A DNA stretch of 64,000 nt from Amycolatopsis cihanbeyliensis (lineage in GTDB: Bacteria; Actinomycetota; Actinomycetes; Mycobacteriales; Pseudonocardiaceae), in NCBI RefSeq assembly GCF_006715045.1, contig NZ_VFML01000001.1, forward strand, positions 2,944,501 through 3,008,500, read 5' to 3'. The notes beneath the pieces were generated by a model. That model saw only the letters and a program-made list of their open reading frames with translations, did no database searches and was not told the DNA's origin. Positions 18,425-27,593 of the stretch are shown piece after piece; position 1 is the first letter of the stretch; each line of letters begins with the position of its first letter. The position numbers and the translations under genes are program-made.

Positions 18425-21301
18425 TCAGGTGAGCAGGGTGGTGGCCGTGGGGTCGTCCAGCAGGGCGGCGAGCAGGTGCCGGTCCGGCCAGCGGTCGGCG
18501 GCCCAGGCCAGCGCGTTGGCCAGGCCCGCCGAGCTGTCCTCCGCATGCGGGTGCTCGGCGCACCACCAGGTCACCTCGTGCGGCTGCCCTTCGACGGTGA
18601 CGGTCAGCCGGTCGTGCACCACCACCCCGCCCGCGGGAAGCTCGAGAGCCAGCAGCTCGGCGGCGAGTCGCACCGCGCCCAGCTCGGCCCAGTCCACGTA
18701 CTCGCCGTCCGCGGGTGGCACGGCCGCCACGCACTCGCTCGCGGCCGGCAGGTCCAGCAGCTCGGCCAGCCTGCCTGCGCGGTCCCAGCCGGGCACCGCG
18801 ACCAGCCGCCGCGCGGGCAGCACCGCGGCGAGCCACGGCCGGTCCAGCACCATGGCCCGCTCCGCGTCGGCCACCGCGCCCTCCAGGGTGCGCACCCGCT
18901 CGGGTGGGTCGAGCTCGGGCAGCGGCAGCTCCGCGTCGGCCAGCGCGGCATGCGCGCGGGCGGCGGGCCCCGGTGCCACCGCGCGCTCCGGATCACCGAG
19001 CCGGTCCAGCAACTCGGCCGCGTCCGCCGCATCGGCGATGACCAGTTCGGCCAGCACCCCGGCCGCCCGCAGCAGGTCGGCGCGCACCCCGAGGTCGGGC
19101 ACCGGGTCGTACAGCCCGGCCAGCGCGGTGGCCTCGGGCAGCCGCCACTGCGCGGGGGCCCGCCCGGCCAGCAGCGCGTACCGGGCGATCCACCAGCCGG
19201 TATGCCCGCCCGGCTCGGTCAGCGCCCGCCAGGTATCCGGGCTCGCGGCGAGCAGCCGCAAGGCGGCCGGCCAGGCGTCGTCGGCGACCAGATCGAGGTC
19301 GCGCACGGCATGCACCCGGCAGGGGGCGACCGCGTCCCACCAGTCAGCCTCCTCGGGCAGGTCGTGCTCGGGGCCGGCCGGTTCCTCGTCGGTGAGCACG
19401 GTGAAGGAGTCGAGTACCCCGACGCCGGCGAGCACCTCGGCAGGCCAGCGGCCGGCGAACTCCGCGTCCAGCACCTCCAGCGGCGCGTCCGGGCCGAGTG
19501 CCTCCGGGTCCAGCACCTCCAGCAGCTCGGCTCCGGGCAGCACCAGCTCCTCGGCCCGCCGCCAACCCGATTCGCCCGGCAGGGCCAGCCCGGCGAGCCC
19601 GCCCGCGGCCCCGGGGCCGGACTCGGAAACCAGGCGCAGTAGCACCTCGGCCAGTGGTCCGGTGTCCATTCCGGACAGCGCGTCGGCGAGGCTGCGCTCG
19701 ACCGCCTCGCGCAGCTCCGGCGCGGCGAGCAGGTCGGCGGGACCCGCCTTCCGCGCGCCCAGCCGCTCCAGCAGCGGGTGCGCGGCCTCCGGGTGCACCA
19801 CGCGCAGCCCGACGATGTCCACTTCGGACAGCAGGCCCGGCAGCCCGGTACCGGTGTCGGCAAGCAGCGCCCCGCGCGGGCCCGGCAGGGTGCGCCCGTC
19901 CACCAGTGGAACCGGCAGCGCGCCCAGTTCGTCCAGCGCGAGCCGCCCACCGTCCACCGCGGCCAGCAGCGCCCCGTAGAGCCGGTACCACCAGCCCACC
20001 GGCCGCGCGATCCCGGTGACGGCCTCGATCAGCTCGGCGGTGCCGACCGGGGTGGCGCCCACCCGCGCGGCCACCCTGGCCCGCGGATGGCCGCACAGCG
20101 GAGCGGCCACCAGGCCGGGCAACACCTCCGCCAGCGGCTCGACCAGGTCGGGAGCGTCGGCCTCGAGCAGCCTGGCCCGCCCACCGGGTAGATCCGGCCC
20201 ACCGGAGGCGGCGGGCAGCCACGGATCGGCACGCAGTGCCGCGCGCACCAGCTCGCGCACGGACTCATCTACTTCGGACAGCGGGAAGCCCGCGGCGGGG
20301 ACCAGCGCGAGCCGGTGCTCCGGCGCGACCGCGCGCACCAGCTCGGGATAGCCTCGCGCGGCGGACTCCAGCACCGCGGTAGCCGCCTCGCCGGGCAGCA
20401 CCCTGCGGCGGGAGGGCTCGATCGGCAGGGTCGCGATCAGCCTTGCGGGCAGGGACAGCCGCTCGTCGGTGGGGGTGGGCGCGTGCAGCACATCGGCCTC
20501 CAGCGGCCGTGGCACACCCGCCTCGTCCACCGGGAGCGCCCAGCGGGCGGCCGCACCCGGCACGGCGTGGGTCAGCCAGCGCAGCGTGGTGCCGTCCGGC
20601 CCGGTCAGCTCGAGCAGGCCCGCACCGAAGTCGGTGCGCCGCCACTCCTTGCCTTCCACCTCGATCGCGCCGAGCCAGGGCAGGGCCAGCAGCAGCTCGG
20701 GTACCTCGGCGGCGAGCCGGTCCACCAGCCCCGCCGTGTCCACCCCCTCGGCCAGCGGCAGCCGCACCTCGGTGTCGAAGCCCTCCGGTGGGGGCGGCTC
20801 CCCTGGCGGCAGCGGCCAGGGGAGCCGCAGTACCGGGACGGCCCCATCAGCGCCGGTGGCCGCCACGGTTCGGGCCGCGGAGAAGGCGACCCCGCCGTCG
20901 CGGGAGACCACCCGGGGTTCGGTGCAGACCGCGAGCACGGCGGCGAACCCCACGCCGAACCGGCCGACCGTGCGGCCCTCGGGCTTCGCCGAGGCCCGCA
21001 GGGAGGCCAGCGCGGCGACCCCGGCGGCATCCAGCGGGGCGCCGGTGTTGGCCACCCGCAGCTCGCGCCCGGCGAGCGTGACCCGCAGCCTCCCCGGGGT
21101 CCCCGCCAGTGCCGCGGCGTCCGCGGCGTTCTGCGCGAGCTCGACGAGCAGCCGGTCGCGGTAGCCGCCGACGCGCAGGTCGTGCTCGGCGTTGGTGTCC
21201 TCGGTGAACCGGGTCGGCGAGTCCCGCCAGGCCCGCAGTACCGAGGAGCGCAGCCCGTCGATCCCGAAGGACTCGGCGGGTTCAGCGGCCCGCGGATGCA
21301 C
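18425..21301 (-). CDS. Sacsin-like GHKL ATPase protein
   Basis: 958 residues. The N-terminal 200 residues form an Hsp90-like (GHKL) ATPase module as in sacsin N-terminal domains: the N-box LVELAQNAADAAALAG near 53-68, VANTGAPLD for the G1 region and GRFGVGFAAVLAV for the glycine-rich lid. The remaining 750 residues are Ala/Leu/Glu-rich, with no domain I can name. The start is a GTG at 21301. It begins within the last 20 bases of the DUF3027 gene, so the two are translationally coupled. Function in bacteria is not established; chaperone-like activity is only an analogy to sacsin. Confidence 0.82.
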   Translation of the reverse strand: MHPRAAEPAESFGIDGLRSSVLRAWRDSPTRFTEDTNAEHDLRVGGYRDRLLVELAQNAADAAALAGTPGRLRVTLAGRELRVANTGAPLDAAGVAALASLRASAKPEGRTVGRFGVGFAAVLAVCTEPRVVSRDGGVAFSAARTVAATGADGAVPVLRLPWPLPPGEPPPPEGFDTEVRLPLAEGVDTAGLVDRLAAEVPELLLALPWLGAIEVEGKEWRRTDFGAGLLELTGPDGTTLRWLTHAVPGAAARWALPVDEAGVPRPLEADVLHAPTPTDERLSLPARLIATLPIEPSRRRVLPGEAATAVLESAARGYPELVRAVAPEHRLALVPAAGFPLSEVDESVRELVRAALRADPWLPAASGGPDLPGGRARLLEADAPDLVEPLAEVLPGLVAAPLCGHPRARVAARVGATPVGTAELIEAVTGIARPVGWWYRLYGALLAAVDGGRLALDELGALPVPLVDGRTLPGPRGALLADTGTGLPGLLSEVDIVGLRVVHPEAAHPLLERLGARKAGPADLLAAPELREAVERSLADALSGMDTGPLAEVLLRLVSESGPGAAGGLAGLALPGESGWRRAEELVLPGAELLEVLDPEALGPDAPLEVLDAEFAGRWPAEVLAGVGVLDSFTVLTDEEPAGPEHDLPEEADWWDAVAPCRVHAVRDLDLVADDAWPAALRLLAASPDTWRALTEPGGHTGWWIARYALLAGRAPAQWRLPEATALAGLYDPVPDLGVRADLLRAAGVLAELVIADAADAAELLDRLGDPERAVAPGPAARAHAALADAELPLPELDPPERVRTLEGAVADAERAMVLDRPWLAAVLPARRLVAVPGWDRAGRLAELLDLPAASECVAAVPPADGEYVDWAELGAVRLAAELLALELPAGGVVVHDRLTVTVEGQPHEVTWWCAEHPHAEDSSAGLANALAWAADRWPDRHLLAALLDDPTATTLLT

Positions 21302-22070
21302 TCGGCGCCTCGGTCAGTGGCGCGGAGTCCAGCAGGGAGTCGTCGTAGACCAGCTCGGCCACCGGCACCGAGGAGGCGGAGTCGACCCGCACCTCGGAAT
21401 GCGCCCCGCAGCCGTACTCGACGTGCACCACATGCCCGTCCGCGGGCGCGATCTCGTTGCCGCACACTCCGAAGGCCGCGCTCAGCGAGCCGGCGAGGGA
21501 AAGGTAGAACCCGCAGGTGCCGCAGACGTCCGGCGCGCTGCGCGCCATATCGGAGCGCGGCCCGAACTCGCTCGCGCGCCACCGGCTCGCGGCCTCCTGC
21601 CTGCCGTACCTGGACAGCACCCGCTTGCGACCGAGGCCGATCTCGGTAACGACCTCCTCGACCTCCGGGTCGTCGGAGTCCAGGTAGGCGGGCACCAACC
21701 GCAGGTCGTCCTCCTCGGTGGGGAAGATGTCGCCGACCCCGAGGTCACCGGCCCGCACCCGGCGTTCCCACGGCACCCACCGTGGCGCGACCAGCGCGTC
21801 CGGCCCCGGCCGCAGCACCACCTCGCTGACCGTCACCGGCTCCTCCCTGCCCGCCGTGGCCACGGTGACCGACCACCGCCAGCCCCGGTAGCCGGGCAGG
21901 GTGGCCTCGAAGAGATGGCTGACCGAGACCGCGTCCTCCCGTTCGACGCCGACGTGCCCGCCGACCTGCTCGGTATCGGTATCGGCCACCGCCGCCTCCC
22001 TGGCGAGCTCCACCGCGCCCGCCAGAGCGTCCTGGATCGCACCGTCGTCGGCAGTCAGCAGCAGGGTCAT
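21282..22070 (-). CDS. DUF3027 protein with a zinc-ribbon-like region
   Basis: 262 residues. DUF3027 is an actinobacterial family of unknown function, and the mycobacterial Rv0877 occupies the same place. The middle (about 55-130) includes PGYRGWRWSVTVATAG and WVPWERRVRAGDLGVGD, which I associate with this family. Towards the C-terminus CGTCGFYL, VCGNEIAP and YGCGAHSEV supply a cysteine/histidine set that could hold zinc. The ATG at 22070 is likely; a GTG eight codons earlier is possible. Its stop overlaps the start of the sacsin-like ATPase, suggesting that the two products act together. Confidence 0.85.
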   Translation of the reverse strand: MTLLLTADDGAIQDALAGAVELAREAAVADTDTEQVGGHVGVEREDAVSVSHLFEATLPGYRGWRWSVTVATAGREEPVTVSEVVLRPGPDALVAPRWVPWERRVRAGDLGVGDIFPTEEDDLRLVPAYLDSDDPEVEEVVTEIGLGRKRVLSRYGRQEAASRWRASEFGPRSDMARSAPDVCGTCGFYLSLAGSLSAAFGVCGNEIAPADGHVVHVEYGCGAHSEVRVDSASSVPVAELVYDDSLLDSAPLTEAPSASAGR

Positions 22071-22119
22071 GCCCCAATTGTGCAGCACGACCACGGCGAA
22101 CTCGTGTCAGGCTGTCGGA

Positions 22120-22908
22120 GTGCGTACCGTCACCGCCTTGCTGATCACGGCCGGCGTGCTCGCCGCCTGCACGGGCACACCGGCACCGGGGCAGACCTCC
22201 GAGCGGGCCGTCGACCGGCTGCGGGTCGAGGTGCTCGAGGTGCTGCGGCACGACCCCGAGGCGTTCACCCAAGGACTCGAGTTGCACGGCGACACCCTGT
22301 TCGAGGGGACCGGGTTGGTCGGCGAATCCTCGGTGCGGGCCGGGCCGCTCGGCGCGGCGCCCCCGGTACGGGTGGACCTGCCGCCCCCGCTGTTCGGTGA
22401 GGGGATCACCGTGGTCGGTTCCCGGTTGTGGCAGCTGACCTGGAAGGGGGAGGTCGCCGTCGAACGCGACCGGGACACCCTCGCCGAGCTGCGCAGGGTC
22501 GAGTACTCCGGTGAGGGCTGGGGACTGTGCCACCAGCCGGAGCGGGGCAGGCTGGTGATGAGCGACGGCTCGGCCGAGCTCACCTTCCGCGATCCACGCA
22601 CCTTCGCCGAGACCGGTTCGGTGCGGGTCGCCGCGGGCGGGCAGCCGGTGACCGAGCTGAACGAGCTCGAGTGCGTCGGCGACACCGTGTACGCCAACGT
22701 GTGGCGGAGCGACCGGATCCTGCGGATCGACCCCGGCAGCGGGGAGGTCACCGCCGAGATCGACGCCTCCGGCCTGCTCGATCCGGCCGAGCGCGCGGAG
22801 GCGGACGTGCTGAACGGTATCGCCGCGGTAGCGGGCACCGACCAGCTTCTGCTCACCGGGAAGCTATGGCCCAAGATGTTCCGGGTGAGACTGGTCGCGT
22901 CCGGCTGA
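22120..22908 (+). CDS. Glutaminyl-peptide cyclotransferase (plant/bacterial type) lipoprotein
   Basis: 262 residues. The lipoprotein signal ends in VLAAC (Cys17). The mature part is the five-bladed glutamine cyclotransferase propeller: FTQGLELHGDTLFEGTGLVG, WQLTWKGEVAV, EGWGLCHQPERGRLVMSDGS and LNELECVGDTVYANVW are consecutive blade motifs. It would convert N-terminal glutamine of exported peptides to pyroglutamate on the outer face of the membrane. The GTG at 22120 gives the complete signal peptide; the longer reading from 21901 overlaps DUF3027. It is divergent from DUF3027 by 49 bases. Confidence 0.92.
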   Translation: MRTVTALLITAGVLAACTGTPAPGQTSERAVDRLRVEVLEVLRHDPEAFTQGLELHGDTLFEGTGLVGESSVRAGPLGAAPPVRVDLPPPLFGEGITVVGSRLWQLTWKGEVAVERDRDTLAELRRVEYSGEGWGLCHQPERGRLVMSDGSAELTFRDPRTFAETGSVRVAAGGQPVTELNELECVGDTVYANVWRSDRILRIDPGSGEVTAEIDASGLLDPAERAEADVLNGIAAVAGTDQLLLTGKLWPKMFRVRLVASG

Positions 22909-22948
22909 GACGCGACCAGACCGACCTCGAGTACGGCAGGATTGACAC

Positions 22949-24913
22949 ATGCGCTTCGGTCCCCAGTCCGACCCGGACGGTACCCGGTCCGGCCGGCAGG
23001 GCAAGGGGCGCCGAAAAGGCAAGCGCAAGTGGACGCCCGAGCCCGGTTCGGACCGGCCGAGCCCGGTGGACCGCACCCGGGTCGAGCAGCCGCCCCCGCA
23101 GTCGCCCCCGCAGCCGACCCGGCAGGCCTACCCCGCGCAGTCCCGCGGCTACCCGCCCCCTCCCGCAGGGAACCCCGCCCCGACCGCGGACGACGCGCCC
23201 ACCGGAGCGGTGCCCACGCAAGGGCCGCCGGCCGCGCCACCCCCGCCACAGCGGGGGGCGCGCCCGTATCCCCCGCCACCGCCGCCACCCCCGGACGACC
23301 GGTGGCGCAGCCGGCCCGCCTACCGCGAATCCGCGCCGCCCCCACCCCCGCCGGCCGCCGGCGATTACGAGCGGTACGGCACGGACGGCTACGAGCGTCG
23401 CCGACCGCCGCACCAGCCACCACCACCGACTCCACCGCCACCGCCACCTCCACCGCAGCCGGAGGATGACGAGCGGCCCGAGGCCAGGTCGGGTTTCGAA
23501 CCGCCGCAGCAGGGCAGCGTGCCGAAGCTGCCGAAGAAGATCACCGTGACCAGGGTGGCCGCGCTGCGCGGCAGGCAGCTGACCGGGCAGGCCGTGGGAG
23601 CCTTCCACCGGGCGACCAGGGCGGACGGCGCGGACAAGTCCGGGCTGACCTCGATGACCTACGCGACCATGCTGAACTACGCCAGCGACGCCGCGATGGC
23701 GGTGGCACTGGCCAACACCCTGTTCTTCGCGGCGAGCACCGGGGAGAGCCGGGGCAGGGTCGCGCTGTACCTGCTCATCACGATCGCCCCGTTCGCGCTA
23801 GTGGCACCGGTGATCGGGCCGGCGTTGGATCGGCTCCAGCGCGGTCGGCGGCTGGCGATCTGCGTCACCTCGGCCGGTTCCGCGCTGATGTGCGTGATCA
23901 TGGCGCTGCACTTCGACGACTGGGGCCTGTATCCGGCCGCGCTCGGCAAGATGGTGCTGTCCAAGTCGTTCATGGTGCTCAAGGCGGCGGTCGCGCCGAG
24001 AGTGGTGCCGCCGGACATCACCCTCTCCAAGACGAACGCGCGGCTGACCGTGTTCGGCCTCGGCGCGATGGGCGCTTCCGGCGCGATCGCCAGCGGGTTC
24101 AACTGGGCTTTCGGCTCCCCCGGCGCGCTCTGGTTCGCCGCGGTGATCTGCGTGGCGGGCGCGGTGCAGGCGATGCGCATCCCCGCCTGGGTGGAGGTCA
24201 CCGAGGGCGAGGTGCCCGCTTCGCTGTCCGCGCACCCCGAGCGCGGGGCGAAGAAGAAACGGCAGCCGATGGGCCGGCATGTGGTGGTCGCGCTGTGGGG
24301 CAACGGCACGATCCGGGTGCTCACCGGGTTCCTGATGATGTTCGCCGCGTTCGCGGTGAAGGCGCAGACCGAGAACAGCGGGCAGAGCCCGTTCATGCAG
24401 TTGCTGATGCTGGGCGCGATCGGCGCGGCGGCCGGTACCGGCGGTTTCCTCGGCAACGCGCTGGGTTCCCGGCTTCATCTCGGCCGCCCGGACCAGGTGA
24501 TCGTCGGCTGCGTCGCGGGTGTGCTGCTGGCCACCCTGCTGGCCACCGTGCTGGCCGGGCTCGGCACCGCGGCGATCGTCGGCCTGGTCGGGGCCACCGC
24601 CAGCGCGCTCGCCAAGATCAGCCTGGACGCGGTGATCCAGGACGACCTGCCGGACGCCTCCCGCGCCTCGGCGTTCGGGCGTTCGGAGACGGTGCTGCAG
24701 CTGTCCTGGTGCGGTGGCGGCGCGATCGGGCTGTTGCTGCCGCCGACGTACTGGATCGGCTTCCTCGTGGTGTCCGTGCTGCTGGCCGTCGGCCTCGCGC
24801 AGACCCACCTGGTGCGCAAGGGCAGCTCGCTGATCCCCGGACTCGGCGGCGACCGCCCGCTGCGCCCCGGCGCCACCGGCAACGGCGCCCCGCACGCGCA
24901 GTCCCACCGCTGA
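22949..24913 (+). CDS. MFS-like membrane protein with a long Pro-rich N-terminal extension
   Basis: 654 residues. The first 190 residues are basic (RKGKRK) then extremely rich in proline, including several runs of four to eight prolines, and are surely disordered and cytosolic. The rest has about twelve membrane helices resembling MFS carriers and corresponds to the conserved Rv0876c protein of mycobacteria. The substrate is unknown. It starts 40 bases after the cyclotransferase and is followed by the DUF2771 lipoprotein gene, matching the mycobacterial order. Confidence 0.85.
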   Translation: MRFGPQSDPDGTRSGRQGKGRRKGKRKWTPEPGSDRPSPVDRTRVEQPPPQSPPQPTRQAYPAQSRGYPPPPAGNPAPTADDAPTGAVPTQGPPAAPPPPQRGARPYPPPPPPPPDDRWRSRPAYRESAPPPPPPAAGDYERYGTDGYERRRPPHQPPPPTPPPPPPPPQPEDDERPEARSGFEPPQQGSVPKLPKKITVTRVAALRGRQLTGQAVGAFHRATRADGADKSGLTSMTYATMLNYASDAAMAVALANTLFFAASTGESRGRVALYLLITIAPFALVAPVIGPALDRLQRGRRLAICVTSAGSALMCVIMALHFDDWGLYPAALGKMVLSKSFMVLKAAVAPRVVPPDITLSKTNARLTVFGLGAMGASGAIASGFNWAFGSPGALWFAAVICVAGAVQAMRIPAWVEVTEGEVPASLSAHPERGAKKKRQPMGRHVVVALWGNGTIRVLTGFLMMFAAFAVKAQTENSGQSPFMQLLMLGAIGAAAGTGGFLGNALGSRLHLGRPDQVIVGCVAGVLLATLLATVLAGLGTAAIVGLVGATASALAKISLDAVIQDDLPDASRASAFGRSETVLQLSWCGGGAIGLLLPPTYWIGFLVVSVLLAVGLAQTHLVRKGSSLIPGLGGDRPLRPGATGNGAPHAQSHR

Positions 24914-24945
24914 CCACCGGGTGGGGAGGCTTTAGGCTCAGGCGC

Positions 24946-25437
24946 ATGCTGCGTCGCCTGGCCGTTGTCGTTGCCTGTGCCGCGTTCGTGGCGGCCGGTT
25001 GCTCGGCCCCCGGCGCGCCCCAGGTCACCTTCTTCGTCGACGGGGACTCCGTCCAAGCGGCCCCGCTAATGCACTGTGACGTACGGGTACGTTCGTGCGA
25101 ACAGGGCGGAACCGCGACACTACCCGCACGGCCCGGCTACCCGGTGCAGGTTTCGGTGCCGGCCGAGGTCAGCGATGCACCGTGGGTTGTGATAACCCAG
25201 TACGCCAATGCCTCGGGCGAGCGACAGGAACCCAAATGGCGGTTCTTCAGCCCCGGAACGCGGCACGCCTACACCGTCACCGGGGATCGCCCCGGTGACC
25301 AGGTACTGACCGTCGAGATACAGCAGGTCGGCGCCGCCTACGCGGCCGACCAAGCCGGTGATCCGCTCCTGGACGATTCGGGCGACCCACAACTGGTCAC
25401 CCGCGGGATCTGGATACTCCGGATCGAGCCGGTCTAG
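24946..25437 (+). CDS. DUF2771 lipoprotein
   Basis: 163 residues. The signal peptide MLRRLAVVVACAAFVAAGC ends in a lipobox with Cys19. The mature domain fits DUF2771 (Rv0875c in the same position in mycobacteria): paired cysteines in MHCDVRVRSCEQGG and the C-terminal TRGIWILRIEPV. The role is unknown. The ATG at 24946 lies 7 bases after TAGGCT (24933-24938), pointing to a leaderless transcript. It is convergent with the cold-shock gene 7 bases downstream. Confidence 0.85.
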   Translation: MLRRLAVVVACAAFVAAGCSAPGAPQVTFFVDGDSVQAAPLMHCDVRVRSCEQGGTATLPARPGYPVQVSVPAEVSDAPWVVITQYANASGERQEPKWRFFSPGTRHAYTVTGDRPGDQVLTVEIQQVGAAYAADQAGDPLLDDSGDPQLVTRGIWILRIEPV

Positions 25438-25444
25438 GGGCGCA

Positions 25445-25831
25445 TCACGGGTCAAGGTCGCGGGCCACCGCGCGCATCACCTCGGCGATTCGCTTGGTGT
25501 GCTTGCGGTCGGGGTAACGGCCACGGCGCAGGTCCGGCTGAACCCGGCTCTCCAGCAGCTTGATCATGTCGTCGACCAGCCCGTGCAGCTCCTCGGCGGG
25601 ACGGCGCCGCGCCTCGGCCACCGAAGGCGGCGGGTCGAGCAGGCGGACCGAGAGGGCCTGCGGGCCACGCCGCCCGTCGGCGACGCCGAACTCCAGCCGC
25701 TGGCCGGCCTTGAGCCCCTCCACCCCCTGCGGTAGCGCGGCCTTGCGGATATAGACGTCCTCACCGCCGTCCTGGGTGACGAAGCCGAATCCCTTCTCCG
25801 CGTCGTACCACTTGACCTTGCCGGTCGGCAC
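25445..25831 (-). CDS. cspB: Cold-shock domain protein with C-terminal extension (CspB-like)
   Basis: 128 residues. Residues 1-66 are a cold-shock domain with the RNA-binding motif [17 protein letters not shown]. About 60 extra residues follow, containing a helical, basic [20 protein letters not shown] segment. The same two-part form exists in the mycobacterial protein at this locus (Rv0871). It probably binds single-stranded RNA or DNA. The GTG at 25831 aligns with the family start; a GTG three codons earlier is equally close to a GAAGGA site. Confidence 0.9.
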   Translation of the reverse strand: MPTGKVKWYDAEKGFGFVTQDGGEDVYIRKAALPQGVEGLKAGQRLEFGVADGRRGPQALSVRLLDPPPSVAEARRRPAEELHGLVDDMIKLLESRVQPDLRRGRYPDRKHTKRIAEVMRAVARDLDP

Positions 25832-25994
25832 TGCCCTCACCGTTCCTTCACTGTGCTCACGAGTCCGCATGACCAGGCGGGCCATGCACGACGAAACGCG
25901 TCCTAGGGCGTACCCAGGACGCGCAGGCACCAAGCCTATCCCGGCTGCTGCACTGGGGAGAAGCAGATACCCGGCACCGCACTAGGATGGCGGC

Positions 25995-26243
25995 ATGGAG
26001 ACAGCCGTTCGCCCGAACACGCCGCCCGGACCCGGTGGGCCACGGCGCAAGTCCGTGCTGATGCGACTGGGCATCGGGCTGTTCGCGCTCGGGATGCTCG
26101 CCGTGGTCGCCGTGTTCGTGATGTTCGCCGCCGGGTGGCAGAACCTGCCGGTCTGGCTCAGCGCCGCGGCCGGGGTGATCACCCCACTCGGCCTGGCCTT
26201 CGGCCTGATCGCACTGGTCCGGGAGGCGAAGCGGACCAGCTAG
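25995..26243 (+). CDS. Small two-helix membrane protein of unknown function
   Basis: 82 residues: a basic, Pro-rich N-terminus, two membrane helices (about 27-47 and 53-72), and a short basic tail. I do not recognise a family. TAGGAT at 25983-25988 ends 6 bases before the ATG, so expression is probably leaderless. Its stop overlaps, tail to tail, the HAD phosphatase stop by 4 bases. Confidence 0.75.
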   Translation: METAVRPNTPPGPGGPRRKSVLMRLGIGLFALGMLAVVAVFVMFAAGWQNLPVWLSAAAGVITPLGLAFGLIALVREAKRTS

Positions 26244-26866
26244 GGCACGCCGGCCAGCCGGTCCGCGTTGGCCGTGAGCCAGCCGGGGAACTCCTCCAGT
26301 GAGTCCAGCACCACCTCCGCACCGGCGTCCGACAACTCGGCCCGCGTGCACGGGCCGGTGGTCACCCCGACCGCGACCACACCCGCCGCCAGCGCACCCC
26401 GGACATCGCCGACGTGGTCCCCGACGTAGGCGAGCGCCCCGTGCTCGATCAGGGCCCGCGCCTTCTCCGCCGACCACAGCTCACCCACCAGCATGCCCAC
26501 CTCGAGGCCGAGCGCACGCAGATGCAGGGCGGCGTTCGGGCCGTACTTCCCGGTGACGACCAGGGTGCCGCGCCCGGCCTCGCCGACGGCACGCAGCGCC
26601 GCCGCCGCGCCCGGCAAGGCCACCGTCCTCGGCACCACGATCTCCGGGTAGATCTCCCGGAACCGGGCAACCAGGCCCGGCACCCGCTCCTCGGGCACCC
26701 CGAACCCGCGCAGCACGTCCTCCAGCGGCGGCCCCAGGTTCGCCGCGAAGTGCTCCCCGTCCAGCGTGAGCCCGGCCTCGGCGCCCAGCGCGTCCATCGC
26801 CGCGACCATGCCGGGGCGAGGGTCGATCAGCGTCATGTCCAGGTCGAAGCCGATGGTGATGGTCAC
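26240..26866 (-). CDS. HAD-superfamily hydrolase (phosphoglycolate phosphatase-like)
   Basis: 208 residues. Motif I is FDLDMTLID at the N-terminus, motif II the threonine/serine of LVVTGKYG, motif III the lysine of AEKARAL and motif IV YVGDHVGDVRGA. The small alpha cap places it in the Gph/PGMB-like subfamily, but the substrate is undetermined. A GTG at 26866 was selected: TACCGT (minus strand, 26873-26878) lies 6 bases upstream and supports leaderless transcription; an earlier in-frame start at 26899 has no support. Confidence 0.88.
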   Translation of the reverse strand: MTITIGFDLDMTLIDPRPGMVAAMDALGAEAGLTLDGEHFAANLGPPLEDVLRGFGVPEERVPGLVARFREIYPEIVVPRTVALPGAAAALRAVGEAGRGTLVVTGKYGPNAALHLRALGLEVGMLVGELWSAEKARALIEHGALAYVGDHVGDVRGALAAGVVAVGVTTGPCTRAELSDAGAEVVLDSLEEFPGWLTANADRLAGVP

Positions 26867-26922
26867 CCCGCCACGGTAGCCCGGACGGCAATTGGACACA
26901 GGAACATCTCACGTCCATCTGC

Positions 26923-26947
26923 TTGACAAATAGGACCACTGTGTCAA
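26923..26947. promoter_or_regulatory. Candidate TetR operator / promoter of the tetR-R2lox operon
   Basis: TTGACA (26923-26928) and TGTCAA (26942-26947) form a perfect dyad with a 13-base spacer. The left arm doubles as a consensus -35 box, and CAAACT at 26945-26950 could be the -10, placing the start point at or next to the GTG of tetR. Confidence 0.55.
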
Positions 26948-26956
26948 ACTCGACCT

Positions 26957-27574
26957 GTGTCGAATATCACTCGATTCGCGGTGCGTGCTCGTGCCTCGCT
27001 GCGTGAGGAACTCCTCGAAGCCGCCGCCGACCTGCTGCCGGACAAGGGGTACGCGGGCCTGCGGATGGCGGACGTGGCGACCCGGGTGGGCGTGAGCAGG
27101 CAGACCGTCTACAACGAGTTCGGCAACAAGGCCGAGCTCGCGCAGGCGGTGGTCCTGCGCACGACCTCGACCTTCCTGGACGGGGTGAACCAGCGGCTGA
27201 CCGAGGCCGAGGACCTGCTCACCGGCGTCCATCACGCCGTGACGTTCACCATCGAGCACGCGCAGGCCGACCGGCTTGTCGCCGCCGCACTGGGCACCGG
27301 AACCGCCGCCGACCTGCTGCCGTTGCTGACCACCCGAGGCGAGCCGGTATTGCGCGCGGCCATGGACCTGGTGCGCACCCACTACCGCAGCAGGCTGCCG
27401 GACCTGGAGGAGGCCACCACCGAACTGCTCGCCGAAACCGCGGTGCGACTCACCCTGAGCCATCTGGTGCTACCGACCCACCCCGCCGCCGGGACCGCCG
27501 ACGCCGTCTGCGCGGTGCTCGGTCCGGCCCTCCGGCACGCCGGGCAACAACCTCCCGGTGAACCCTCCCAGTGA
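26957..27574 (+). CDS. TetR-family regulator of the R2lox operon
   Basis: 205 residues. The TetR HTH is clear ([20 protein letters not shown], about 38-57). The start is a GTG at 26957. It lies 19 bases before the R2lox gene on the same strand. Mycobacteria carry the same pair (Rv0232-Rv0233), which supports a dedicated regulator. The TTGACA/TGTCAA dyad in its promoter is a natural autoregulatory site. The ligand is unknown. Confidence 0.93.
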   Translation: MSNITRFAVRARASLREELLEAAADLLPDKGYAGLRMADVATRVGVSRQTVYNEFGNKAELAQAVVLRTTSTFLDGVNQRLTEAEDLLTGVHHAVTFTIEHAQADRLVAAALGTGTAADLLPLLTTRGEPVLRAAMDLVRTHYRSRLPDLEEATTELLAETAVRLTLSHLVLPTHPAAGTADAVCAVLGPALRHAGQQPPGEPSQ

Positions 27575-27593
27575 ACACAGAAAGGTCGCGGAT

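Noticed and set aside
22107..23453. Minus-strand open frame of 448 codons
   Set aside because: Antisense to the cyclotransferase and the Pro-rich MFS head. Low-complexity translation without start signal.
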